Shown: one piece after another, positions 8,346 to 16,146 of the stretch
Numbering within the stretch: position 1 is the stretch's first letter
Layout of the letters: the number at the start of each line of letters is the position of its first letter
Source: JACQXM01 sp964569425
GTDB lineage: Bacteria > Planctomycetota > Phycisphaerae > UBA1845
Assembly (NCBI GenBank): GCA_964569425.1
Contig: CAZMVD010000024.1
Span: 1-40,296, forward strand
Direction: 5' to 3'
Length of the DNA: 40,296 bases
Program-made: the position numbers and the translations under genes
Notes under the pieces: generated by a model
Told to the model about the DNA's origin: nothing
The model's database searches: none
Seen by the model: the letters and a program-made list of their open reading frames with translations, nothing else

Positions 8346-8535
8346 CGGTCGGCCCCAGCCGGCCAACGTGCCCAACCCCGGATTAGTCGGCCTAAGCCTA
8401 CCAACGTGCTCGACCCCAGTTAAGCCGGCTTCCGCCTACCGATACGCTCGATTCCGATTCGGTGGACGCCAACCTACCGACACGCTCGATTCCAATCGGG
8501 TCGGCTTCCGCCAATCGGTGTGCTTGCCCCCCGAT
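8346..8535. repeat. Tandem array of five 38-bp units (right array)
   Basis: Five units start at 8346, 8384, 8422, 8460 and 8498, again exactly 38 bases apart, and lead into the same shortened GGGTCGGCTTCAGCCGACC unit at 8536 as in the left array. The last three units closely match units of the left array; the first two are more diverged. Confidence 0.85.
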
Positions 8536-8641
8536 GGGTCGGCTTCAGCCGACCGGTGTTTGCCACCAGCTTAAGCTGGTGGTTGAGCCTTCCACACCTC
8601 CTTATACTCAATTTCCCCTTCAGCCGGCTTCAGCCGGGCTT
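8427..8641. repeat. Direct repeat copy 2 (about 215 bp) right of the transposase
   Basis: Same order as copy 1: the last 38-bp units, the perfect 20-bp palindrome CCACCAGCTTAAGCTGGTGG at 8563-8582, and the CTTCAGCCGGCTTCAGCCGG end block. It stops 17 bases before the stop codon of the AlkD-like gene, so the element also abuts a gene end on this side. Confidence 0.85.
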
Positions 8642-8658
8642 ACTCGTCCCACCAACAC

Positions 8659-9363
8659 CTAACCGTTCCGTCTTACCATTTCATTGACCCACACCGGCAC
8701 GTAGGGGATCGTGCAGCCCTTCCACACCGGCCAGTCCTTGTACAGGCCGATCTTTTCGCCGATGGCGACCGCGCGCTTCCGGTGCGTGGCGTGCTGGATG
8801 CCGATCGCCGCGAGCGTGTTGTTCATCGACCATTTCGCTTCCGGCGGGGCCTTGGGCAACTCCTTTTCAATGCGATGAAGGAGTCTCACTACATCAAGCC
8901 CCTCCGTACCCTTCCCGCCTTTGTTGATCTTCGACGCCGTCAGGTTCCAGCCCGCGCGCGCCGCCCAACCATCCTTATCCTCCATCCACTTGATGCGCAG
9001 CGTCTCCTTCTCGGCGTCGGACTGCTCCTTGATGATGTACGCGTTAAGCCAGTCCGCCACCCAGGCAAACCTGCCCGTGCGAACCAGCTTGTCCAATTCC
9101 TTCGCGGAGAGTTCCTTCGGCTTCATCATAAGAATCGCGAGCAGTTGGGCATCCATGTTGCCGGTCTTCCAGAGTTCCAGCGCCAGGGCGTGGTTGTCGG
9201 GGGTCTTGATTCTCTTCGCGAGTTTGCGAATGTCGCCCGTCGGGACGCCGAACTGGTTGTCGCCTGCGCCGGGTATGCCGTCGGGGCCAGTCTTGGCATT
9301 GTGCTTGCGGCGTTTTTCATCGCCGAGGGACTGAAGCTGCGCGAGGAGTTCTCTAACGGTCAT
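8659..9363 (-). CDS. AlkD-like DNA alkylation repair protein
   Basis: 234-residue all-helical protein of the DNA alkylation repair (AlkC/AlkD, PF08713) superfamily, built from HEAT-like repeats that hold DNA and excise positively charged alkylated bases. Visible landmarks are FGVPTGDIRKLAKRI near residue 40, ALELWKTGNMDAQLLAILMM, the W-rich stretch FAWVADWLNAYIIK, and KWMEDKDGWAARAGWNL. The extended C-terminus ending VWKGCTIPYVPVWVNEMVRR is seen in cytoplasmic planctomycete and actinobacterial relatives. The ATG at 9363 has no strong Shine-Dalgarno. The direction is opposite to the preceding genes and the 3' end borders the repeat element. Confidence 0.82.
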   Translation of the reverse strand: MTVRELLAQLQSLGDEKRRKHNAKTGPDGIPGAGDNQFGVPTGDIRKLAKRIKTPDNHALALELWKTGNMDAQLLAILMMKPKELSAKELDKLVRTGRFAWVADWLNAYIIKEQSDAEKETLRIKWMEDKDGWAARAGWNLTASKINKGGKGTEGLDVVRLLHRIEKELPKAPPEAKWSMNNTLAAIGIQHATHRKRAVAIGEKIGLYKDWPVWKGCTIPYVPVWVNEMVRRNG

Positions 9364-9698
9364 GGCGGCGACTATAAGTAGGGCCCGCAGCGCAGGTCAA
9401 GGATCGCAAGACCGGCCGCGGCCGAGGGCGGCGCGAGCTCATTCAATCACCAGCCCGGGAATGGCGAGATTAGTACGCGACCACGGGCGACGACCTTCAA
9501 CTCCCGACGAAACGCCTGGTCGTCGGGATAATGAACCTCTTCCTCGAATGCAGTAGTGCTCCGGGCAAGGGGAGATCTGGTTCTCCGAAAGTCCGCGTTC
9601 ACTGCCTCTGTTGCCTGGCTGGACGACCGGTTGGAAAACCGGTCTCACACCGGGCAGCAAGCACGCGGCTGGTTGGGGGCAGGAATGTCCAGACACGA
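9364..9698. other. Intergenic stretch with two hairpins, no gene seen
   Basis: It lies between the AlkD-like gene start and the DUF6265 gene stop, both on the minus strand. It holds the hairpins CCCGACGA/TCGTCGGG (9503-9527, 9-base loop) and GACCGGTT-GGAA-AACCGGTC (9625-9644). Either could end the DUF6265 transcript, though neither has a T tract. No convincing reading frame or promoter was found. Confidence 0.5.
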
Positions 9699-10268
9699 TC
9701 ACGTCCCCACCCGCCGATAGTGAAACTCATCCGCCACCGGCTGGCCGTCGCGGGTGCCTTCCAGGCGATGGGTGCATTTGTCCGGCCCCGTCCGTAGCCA
9801 GATAAACCGCCGCGGCATGTCGCGCTGCGGGTTCTCGAACACCACCTTGTCTTTCTCCAGCAACACCATTTTGTACGTCAGCGCTCCGTCCTTCTCCTCC
9901 CACGGCGTAAGCGCCGGAGAGTTGAAATGACGAAGTCGAAAAACCACGTCCTCCCCCTCGGCCGTGACCGTGAGCAGTTCGTACATCCACGTCTTGTCTC
10001 CGCGGATCCAGCGGAACACGCCCATGATCGCGTCGGCCTTCGGCTCGCTCCAGATTTCCTCCAAGCGGTTATCCGCGTCACCGGCCTCCCAGCGCCCCGC
10101 GATCCAGGCGAGATCTGCGAGTTTGACCCGCCCCGCGGCGTCAGTCGTTGTCAGAGATATTTCGGTTCCTTCCACACCGTCCGCGCGCAGCGCCCCCACG
10201 CCCACCCAAACCGAAATGACCGCCCCCACCGCGATCGTGCCGAATCGCTTCCACCCAAGTGTACTCAC
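9699..10268 (-). CDS. Exported DUF6265 family protein
   Basis: 189-residue protein. The GTG start at 10268 is preceded by AAGGA with a seven-base gap; longer upstream frames lack family similarity. Residues 1-30 (KRFGTIAVGAVISVWVGVGALRADG) form a Sec-type signal peptide. The mature part begins LADLAWIAGRWEAG and continues EEIWSEPKADAIMGVFRWIRGDK, then YELLTVTAEGEDVVFRLRHFNSP, which is the DUF6265 pattern (a calycin-like beta-barrel fold is likely, function unknown). The C-terminal strand VFENPQRDMPRRFIWLR also fits. It is monocistronic, with a long divergent gap upstream towards aceE. Confidence 0.75.
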   Translation of the reverse strand: MSTLGWKRFGTIAVGAVISVWVGVGALRADGVEGTEISLTTTDAAGRVKLADLAWIAGRWEAGDADNRLEEIWSEPKADAIMGVFRWIRGDKTWMYELLTVTAEGEDVVFRLRHFNSPALTPWEEKDGALTYKMVLLEKDKVVFENPQRDMPRRFIWLRTGPDKCTHRLEGTRDGQPVADEFHYRRVGT

Positions 10269-10843
10269 AGACCGATCCTTTCTGGTTAGACGGAGCTCTT
10301 CCGGTGATATTTCCGGCCCAGTCACCGGCGGGTCATGCTTGCTCAACCCGCCCGGGCGCGTGGTTATTCCCGTTGTCTTATTGAAATAGCCGGCCCCCGC
10401 CCCATGGCACCGCGGCCAACGACAGGCAGCAGCCCCAATGCTGGCGCCCCTACCTCCTGATCGCTTCCCGCGCTCATCCAAGCGCGCGCCCCGAATGTTT
10501 TCATTCATGAAGAGAAATGCGGAAACGTACAGACTGGCCCCTACCCCGAACCGTCGTCCCACGGAAGCGCACCGCCCGGTTTGTCCACGTGTCCCCACCC
10601 CCGCAAACCTGCCCGGGATCCGCCCTGGCGCCGCCCTGACCGATAAGTGCCACCACATGGCACCAACAAACAAGGTTGTCAAAACGAACCCGTTGTTGTG
10701 CGGCCGCAAAAAACGTCGGGCGCGCCGATCGTGAACCGTCAACCCATGAAAGCAGGTGCCACTGCACCGCGCGGTCCTGCCGCGCCCCGCGACCAAACAG
10801 CTCGCGCGTGGATGGGATTACCGTCACCGGTTATGCTGTCCCC
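10269..10843. promoter_or_regulatory. Divergent intergenic region between DUF6265 gene and aceE
   Basis: 575 bases without a convincing gene. It should hold the promoters of both flanking genes, but no clear -35/-10 pair could be chosen. Two inverted repeats stand out: GGCGGGT/ACCCGCC at 10327-10352 in the DUF6265 leader, and GTGCCA-CCACA-TGGCAC at 10647-10663, about 180 bases before aceE, which has the size of a regulator operator. Confidence 0.35.
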
Positions 10844-13540
10844 ATGGCAACGATACCAATGCAAGACGTGGACCGGACCGAAACCCAGGAATGGATTGAC
10901 TCGCTCCGCGGCGTCGTCGAGGCGGGCGGACGTCCGCGCGCACGGTTTCTGCTTGGCCGGCTCATCCACTGGGGAATGCGCAACGACATTGTCGCGCCCT
11001 TCACCGCCAATACGCCTTACATCAACACCATCCCGGTGGACCGCCAGCCCCCCTACCCCGGCGATCGCGCCATCGAACGGCGCATCAAGAGCATTATCCG
11101 TTGGAACGCCATGGCCATGGTGGTCCGCGCCAATCGCGCCTCGCCCGGCATCGGCGGGCACATTTCCACCTATGCCTCGGCCGCCACACTGCTCGAAGTG
11201 GGCTTCAATCACTTCTTCCGTGGCAACACGCGCGAGAAAATCGGCGATCAGATTTTTTTCCAGGGTCACGCCGCTCCCGGCATTTACGCACGGGCGCACC
11301 TGCTCGGCCGGTTGTCCACGCGCCAATTGCATAACTTCCGCCGCGAGCTGCAGCCCGGCGGCGGCCTCTCCTCCTATCCGCATCCGTGGCTCATGCCCGA
11401 CTTCTGGGAGTTTCCCACGGTGTCGATGGGGCTGTCCGCCATCACCGCCATCTACCAGGCGCGCTTCAACCGCTACCTCCACGACCGCGGATTGAAGGAT
11501 ACGTCCGAATCACGGGTGTGGGCGTTTCTGGGCGACGGCGAAATGGACGAGCCGGAAAGCCTCGGCGCGATCACCCTGGCGTCACGCGAGCAGCTCGACA
11601 ACCTCACCTTCGTGGTCAACTGCAATCTTCAGCGACTCGACGGACCCGTGCGCGGCAACGGCAGCATCGTGCAGGAGCTCGAAGGCGCCTTCCGCGGCGC
11701 CGGCTGGAACGTGATCAAAGTGCTCTGGGGCGACGATTGGGATCCGCTGCTCGCCGCCGACACCGACGGCCTGCTCATCGAGCGCATGAATGAAACCATC
11801 GACGGCGAATGGCAGAAGTACACCGTCGAGCCGGGCGCCTATGCGCGTGAGAAATTCTTCGGCACCGATCCGCGCCTGGCGCAATTGGTAGCCCACCTCT
11901 CCGACGAACAGATCGGCAAGCTGCGACTAGGCGGACACGATCCTGCCAAGGTGTACGCGGCGTTTCGTGCCGCCGGTGAGCACGAGGGCCAACCCACGGT
12001 GATCCTGGCGCGAACCATCAAAGGTTACGGCCTGGGTGAAGCAGGCGAAGGGCGCAACACCACCCATCAGCAGAAGAAAATGGATTTCGATGAAATGCGC
12101 CTCTTCCGCGACCGGTTCGACATTCCCATCCCCGACGATCAACTCGAAGAAGCGCCGTTCTACCGGCCGGACGACAAGTCCGAGGAAGTCGAGTACCTCC
12201 GCGAATATCGCCGCCGCCTCGGCGGCTTCGTCCCCCGCCGCCGCGTGCGCGCGTTGCCCATCACGCCGCCCGGGGATGATGTGTACGGCGAGTTCTTCCA
12301 GGGCACCGGCGACCGCGAAATCGCTACCACCATGGCCATGGTGCGCCTGCTCACCCGGCTCATGGACGACAAGGAAATCGGAAAGCTCATTGTCCCCATC
12401 GTCCCCGATGAAGCCCGCACCTTCGGCATGGACTCACTATTTCGCAAGTACGGCATCTATGCCCACCGCGGGCAGCAGTACGAACCGGTGGACTCGCACC
12501 TGCTGCTGTACTACCGCGAGACCAAGGACGGCCAGATTCTGGAGGAGGGCATCACCGAAGCCGGTTCGATGGCCTCATTCGCCGCGGCGGGTTCCGCTAA
12601 CGTGACCTTCGGCATCAACACCATCCCTTTCTTTTTCTTCTATTCGATGTTCGGCTTCCAGCGCATCGGCGACTTCGCCTGGGCCTGCGGCGATGCGCGC
12701 GTGCGCGGCTTCCTCGTCGGCTGCACGGCGGGCCGGACCACCCTGGCCGGCGAAGGGCTCCAGCATCAGGACGGCCACAGCCACGTGCTCTCGAGCACGG
12801 TGCCCAACGTCATCAGCTACGACCCCGCATACGCCTATGAGATCGCGGTGATCGTGCGCGACGGCATCCGCCGCATGTACAAAGACCGCGAGCCGGTCTT
12901 CTACTACCTGACCGTGGGCAATGAAGTGTATGCCCATCCCGCGATGCCCGAGGGAGTCGAGGAAGGCATCCTCAAGGGGCTCTACAAGTTCCGCGCCGCG
13001 GAAAAGCCCGGCAAGAAACCGCGCGTCCACCTCTTCGGCAGCGGGGCCATCTTCCGCGAAGCACTGGCCGCCGCGGACATTCTGGCCGATCGTTTCGGCG
13101 TGGCCGCGGATGTGTGGAGTGTGCCGAGTTACACCCTATTGCGCCGCGAGGCGCTGGCCTGCGAGAGGTGGAATCTGCTGCACCCGGCCGAGCCGCCGCG
13201 CATTCCCTATGTCACGCGCATGTTGGCCGACGAACCCTGGCCGGTCATCGCCACCAGCGATTATATGAAAGTCATTCCCGACCAGATCGCGCGCTGGGTG
13301 CCGGGCGGCTTGTACCCGCTGGGCACGGACGGCTACGGCCGGTCCGAGTCGCGCAAGGATTTGCGCGACTATTTCGAAGTCGACGGTCGCTACGCCGCAT
13401 TGGCTGCCTTGCAGCAGCTCGCACGCATCGGCCGGTTCGACCGGGCCAAATTGGCGGACGCCGCCAAGACGCTGAACATCAACCCCGACAAGTTCGACCC
13501 CACCAAGCCGCCCAAGGGGGAGACGTTGCAGGAGGAGTAG
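10844..13540 (+). CDS. aceE: Pyruvate dehydrogenase E1 component, homodimeric type
   Basis: 898-residue thiamine diphosphate enzyme that decarboxylates pyruvate and transfers the acetyl group to the lipoyl E2 subunit. The start at 10844 (MATIPMQDVDRTETQEWIDSL) gives the usual AceE length and N-terminus. Active-site landmarks: GGHISTYASAA (104-114), FQGHAAPG with H142, the ThDP/Mg motif GDGEMDEPE from 230 to NCNLQRLDGPVRGN at 259-272, and the pyrimidine-binding domain after about 470 (MVRLLTRLMDDKEIGKLIVPIVPDEARTFGM in pieces). The C-terminal domain carries DGYGRSESR. No E2 (aceF) or E3 (lpd) gene is adjacent; the next gene is an unrelated lipoprotein, so the complex must be assembled from loci elsewhere. 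Confidence 0.96.
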   Translation: MATIPMQDVDRTETQEWIDSLRGVVEAGGRPRARFLLGRLIHWGMRNDIVAPFTANTPYINTIPVDRQPPYPGDRAIERRIKSIIRWNAMAMVVRANRASPGIGGHISTYASAATLLEVGFNHFFRGNTREKIGDQIFFQGHAAPGIYARAHLLGRLSTRQLHNFRRELQPGGGLSSYPHPWLMPDFWEFPTVSMGLSAITAIYQARFNRYLHDRGLKDTSESRVWAFLGDGEMDEPESLGAITLASREQLDNLTFVVNCNLQRLDGPVRGNGSIVQELEGAFRGAGWNVIKVLWGDDWDPLLAADTDGLLIERMNETIDGEWQKYTVEPGAYAREKFFGTDPRLAQLVAHLSDEQIGKLRLGGHDPAKVYAAFRAAGEHEGQPTVILARTIKGYGLGEAGEGRNTTHQQKKMDFDEMRLFRDRFDIPIPDDQLEEAPFYRPDDKSEEVEYLREYRRRLGGFVPRRRVRALPITPPGDDVYGEFFQGTGDREIATTMAMVRLLTRLMDDKEIGKLIVPIVPDEARTFGMDSLFRKYGIYAHRGQQYEPVDSHLLLYYRETKDGQILEEGITEAGSMASFAAAGSANVTFGINTIPFFFFYSMFGFQRIGDFAWACGDARVRGFLVGCTAGRTTLAGEGLQHQDGHSHVLSSTVPNVISYDPAYAYEIAVIVRDGIRRMYKDREPVFYYLTVGNEVYAHPAMPEGVEEGILKGLYKFRAAEKPGKKPRVHLFGSGAIFREALAAADILADRFGVAADVWSVPSYTLLRREALACERWNLLHPAEPPRIPYVTRMLADEPWPVIATSDYMKVIPDQIARWVPGGLYPLGTDGYGRSESRKDLRDYFEVDGRYAALAALQQLARIGRFDRAKLADAAKTLNINPDKFDPTKPPKGETLQEE

Positions 13541-13644
13541 GTGGAGCGCGAAGGCCAAAGAACTCTTGGTTGCCCACACGCGACGAACACGATCTTCTAC
13601 ATTGGGCATCAACCCATTGCAGTCTCCAAGCAGGAGAAAATCAA

Positions 13645-14886
13645 GTGACGCCCTTCAACCAGGCTCTCTCACTCGCATCGCGGCTCTTCCTGGCTCTCAC
13701 CCTGGTTTCGTGGTCCCTGCCTGGCGGTGGATGCGTGCCACCGATCGAATGTGACTCCAGCATCGGTGTGTGCCCGCGGCCTGAGCCGGGTATCCGCAAG
13801 GATTCCCCCTTGTTGACCAAATCGCTCTGGTTCGCTGATGAACGGATTGGCCTGCCTTACAACCATTACCCAACTTTGTGTGCCGTGGAACGAGACGGAA
13901 TCCCCGGTCGCGAATTGGTCATTCGTGGCCAGAATGGTATAGCCCTGCTCCTCGCGGAAGAGGGCGTGCCCGCGGAACCACGACTGATTGCCCAAACCAA
14001 CCCCTGGGAAGGGCAGTGGCTGGATACCAATGGCGACAAACGAGGTGAGCTGTTTGTCGCCAGTTTTCGCGATTCGAGTATACGACTTTGGGGCAACGAC
14101 GGTGGGTTGATTTGGAAACACGCATTCGCTGGGACACCTTATGAAATGTACTGGACATGGGCAGATGTTGAAAACGACGGCCTGCTCGAGTTTGCCGTCG
14201 GCGCATCGGATACCGGAACGATTGAGATCTTGAATTCTGGTGGCAATAGGCTATCCAGCCTGCCCAATGATACCTGGGCGACATTTCACTGGGCGGATAT
14301 TGAGGGAGATGGCGTGCTGGAAATGGTCACTCAGGATGCCGTCGGGCAGATCGGAACGTGGCGCATCGATGGCTCGAAAGTCGCCTCCTTCCGCGGCAGA
14401 CGCGACTTCGCCATTACGCGGCTCCCCGACGACGACAGTCGTGACTACATTCTTGTAGGATGCGACGTCTTCGACGAAAATGGCGTCAGGGTAGGAGAGT
14501 ACCCCGTCGTTAATCGATATCGGGACTGCGAGCCGCCGCTGATATCCTACCAAACGCCTGAATTGAGCCACGACTGTGTCGAGAATCGCATGTATGCGCC
14601 ACCCCCGGTCTCCGTGCGTTTTGACGCAGCGCAACCGCGTTTTCGGGTCAAGTTCGAGTATTCGTACCGGGTTCAGTACCCGTTCGTCGCCGGGTTTCCA
14701 ACGGTGACCACCATGCGGGCGATCATGTCCATATACCATGACAACGGCGAACTGGAGTATCAGGAGGTGCTGAACAGCAGCGCCGGACCTGGATCTTTTC
14801 TTAGGATCCCGTCCGATATAGAGGGAGAGGACATGTTGCTGGTGGCGGAAAACGCCCGAATTCTCGCGTATCGGTTCCGGCGATGA
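13645..14886 (+). CDS. FG-GAP/VCBS-like repeat lipoprotein
   Basis: 413-residue secreted protein. The GTG start at 13645 has AGGAG eight bases upstream. Residues 1-30 form a signal with lipobox LPGGGC. The body repeats a pattern of the form W.DTNGDKRGELFVASF, WADVENDGLLEFAVGAS and WADIEGDGVLEMVTQDA, with D.(N/E)GD acidic loops spaced about 45 residues apart; this is the integrin-like FG-GAP/VCBS beta-propeller signature, with probable calcium sites. A C-terminal strand-rich region ends in LLVAENARILAYRF. Function is unknown; surface display is inferred. It converges with acpS, the two stop codons being six bases apart. Confidence 0.75.
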   Translation: MTPFNQALSLASRLFLALTLVSWSLPGGGCVPPIECDSSIGVCPRPEPGIRKDSPLLTKSLWFADERIGLPYNHYPTLCAVERDGIPGRELVIRGQNGIALLLAEEGVPAEPRLIAQTNPWEGQWLDTNGDKRGELFVASFRDSSIRLWGNDGGLIWKHAFAGTPYEMYWTWADVENDGLLEFAVGASDTGTIEILNSGGNRLSSLPNDTWATFHWADIEGDGVLEMVTQDAVGQIGTWRIDGSKVASFRGRRDFAITRLPDDDSRDYILVGCDVFDENGVRVGEYPVVNRYRDCEPPLISYQTPELSHDCVENRMYAPPPVSVRFDAAQPRFRVKFEYSYRVQYPFVAGFPTVTTMRAIMSIYHDNGELEYQEVLNSSAGPGSFLRIPSDIEGEDMLLVAENARILAYRFRR

Positions 14887-14892
14887 GCACGC

Positions 14893-15276
14893 CTACTCAT
14901 TCGTCCCTATCGCTGACGCGGCTGCGGTGACGGCGGTGTGGGTGATGGACAGGTGCACGCGGGTAATGCCCAGTTCGGCGGCACGGCGCGCGGTGTGTCC
15001 GGAGAGCGTCACCACCGGGCGGCCCAGCGCATCGGGGAGAATTTCCATGTCGGTCCAGGCGATGGCGCCGCGCCAACCGGTGCCGATCATCTTGAGAATC
15101 GCTTCCTTAGCCGCCCAGCGTCCCGCCACAAAGGGCACCGGATCCGCAAACTGCGCCGCGCGCTGCCGCTCCCCCGGCGTGAGCACACGCTCCATAAAGC
15201 GCACACCGTGATCGCGCAGCACCCGCGCGATGCGCGCACACTCCACCAGATCGATTCCATGGCCGACAATAGACAT
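14893..15276 (-). CDS. acpS: Holo-[acyl-carrier-protein] synthase
   Basis: 127-residue AcpS-type phosphopantetheinyl transferase, which moves the 4'-phosphopantetheine of CoA onto the Ser of acyl carrier protein in the cytoplasm. Conserved Mg-binding residues are visible: D9 in GHGIDLVE and E58 in RWAAKEAILKMIGTG. The C-terminal LSITHTAVTAAASAI is also typical. Length is standard. No clear Shine-Dalgarno precedes the ATG. No fatty acid genes are adjacent, unlike the common pdxJ-acpS arrangement. Confidence 0.93.
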   Translation of the reverse strand: MSIVGHGIDLVECARIARVLRDHGVRFMERVLTPGERQRAAQFADPVPFVAGRWAAKEAILKMIGTGWRGAIAWTDMEILPDALGRPVVTLSGHTARRAAELGITRVHLSITHTAVTAAASAIGTNE

Positions 15277-15524
15277 GACGTTACGCTATCGCGCGATGCG
15301 CCGCAGGGCAAAGGTCTGCCGGATATAGCATCGGAAACGCGGAGAACGGCCGCTCTCGTCAATCGACGTTCGCTTTCCGTCAACCAACGTGCCTTCAGCC
15401 GAGTTGAGTCGACATCCTCGCCCTTGGCGTCATAATCGTCGCCGAGCCTGATCTCGCAGGTAGAAGTTCACGACGTACTCCGGCGCTCCCATAAGCGGCA
15501 CGCGAGACAGAAAGAGGAGACACC

Positions 15525-16118
15525 ATGCCCGGTCCCGGTCGGCGAGAATTCTTTCGCGAGGCCCTGGCGCGACTGGCGCGGCCGGTGGGCGACTTTGTCG
15601 AGCGGCAACTTCCGTCGTTGGCCAATGCGACGCCGTCGGGACCGCCGGAACGCCCCCGGCTGCGTCCGCCGGGCGCCATCGGTGAGGCCGCGTTTATCGA
15701 TACCTGTCAACGGTGCGGCAAGTGCGTGGAGGTCTGTCCGGCGAACTGCATCTTCCCGCTCGACGCTCGCTTCGGATACGCCCCCGGCACGCCGGTCATC
15801 GATCCCGATTACGCGGCCTGCGTGGTGTGCGACGGCCTGCAATGCACGCACGTGTGCCCCAGCGGGGCGCTGCGTCCGCTGGTCGAGGCCGCGGCCATCG
15901 ACATGGGCCTGGCCGAGGTGTATGGGCCGGTGTGTGTGCGCTCACACAACGAGGCGTGCACGATCTGCGTGGACCGTTGTCCGATCGGTGAAACGGCGCT
16001 GCGGTTCGACAGTTCCAGCCCCCCGATAGTGGTGACGGAGGGCTGCGTCGGCTGCGGCGTGTGCCAGTTCTACTGTCCGACGACGCCGAAGGCGATCGTG
16101 GTGCACACGGAACGCTGA
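15525..16118 (+). CDS. Polyferredoxin with four [4Fe-4S] motifs (NapG/MauM-like)
   Basis: 197-residue iron-sulfur protein, well placed behind GAGGAG. The N-terminus RREFFREALARLARP looks like a vestigial twin-arginine leader but lacks a hydrophobic core. Four Cys clusters follow in order: CQRCGKCVEVCP (about 63-74), CVVCDGLQCTHVCP (about 102-115), CTICVDRCP (about 145-153) and CVGCGVCQFYCP (about 167-178). The arrangement resembles NapG/MauM ferredoxins that hand electrons to periplasmic or membrane reductases. No nitrate reductase or other partner oxidoreductase is nearby, so its partner is unknown. It converges on the phosphodiesterase gene with a 28-base gap. Confidence 0.85.
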   Translation: MPGPGRREFFREALARLARPVGDFVERQLPSLANATPSGPPERPRLRPPGAIGEAAFIDTCQRCGKCVEVCPANCIFPLDARFGYAPGTPVIDPDYAACVVCDGLQCTHVCPSGALRPLVEAAAIDMGLAEVYGPVCVRSHNEACTICVDRCPIGETALRFDSSSPPIVVTEGCVGCGVCQFYCPTTPKAIVVHTER

Positions 16119-16146
16119 GGACCGAGGCCGACGGCACTGCGCTGCG

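Noticed and set aside
9600..9665. tRNA-Ser (GGA) fragment
   Set aside because: The hairpin GACCGGTTGGAAAACCGGTC looks like an anticodon arm, but the loop length is wrong for a paired stem and no acceptor, D or T arm could be found around it.
10441..10734. Small plus-strand gene in the gap before aceE
   Set aside because: The frame is Arg/Pro-rich, has no ribosome binding site and shows no recognisable pattern.
13114..13644. Upstream extension of the FG-GAP-like lipoprotein
   Set aside because: It overlaps the end of aceE in another frame; the GTG at 13645 has a good Shine-Dalgarno and begins a signal peptide.
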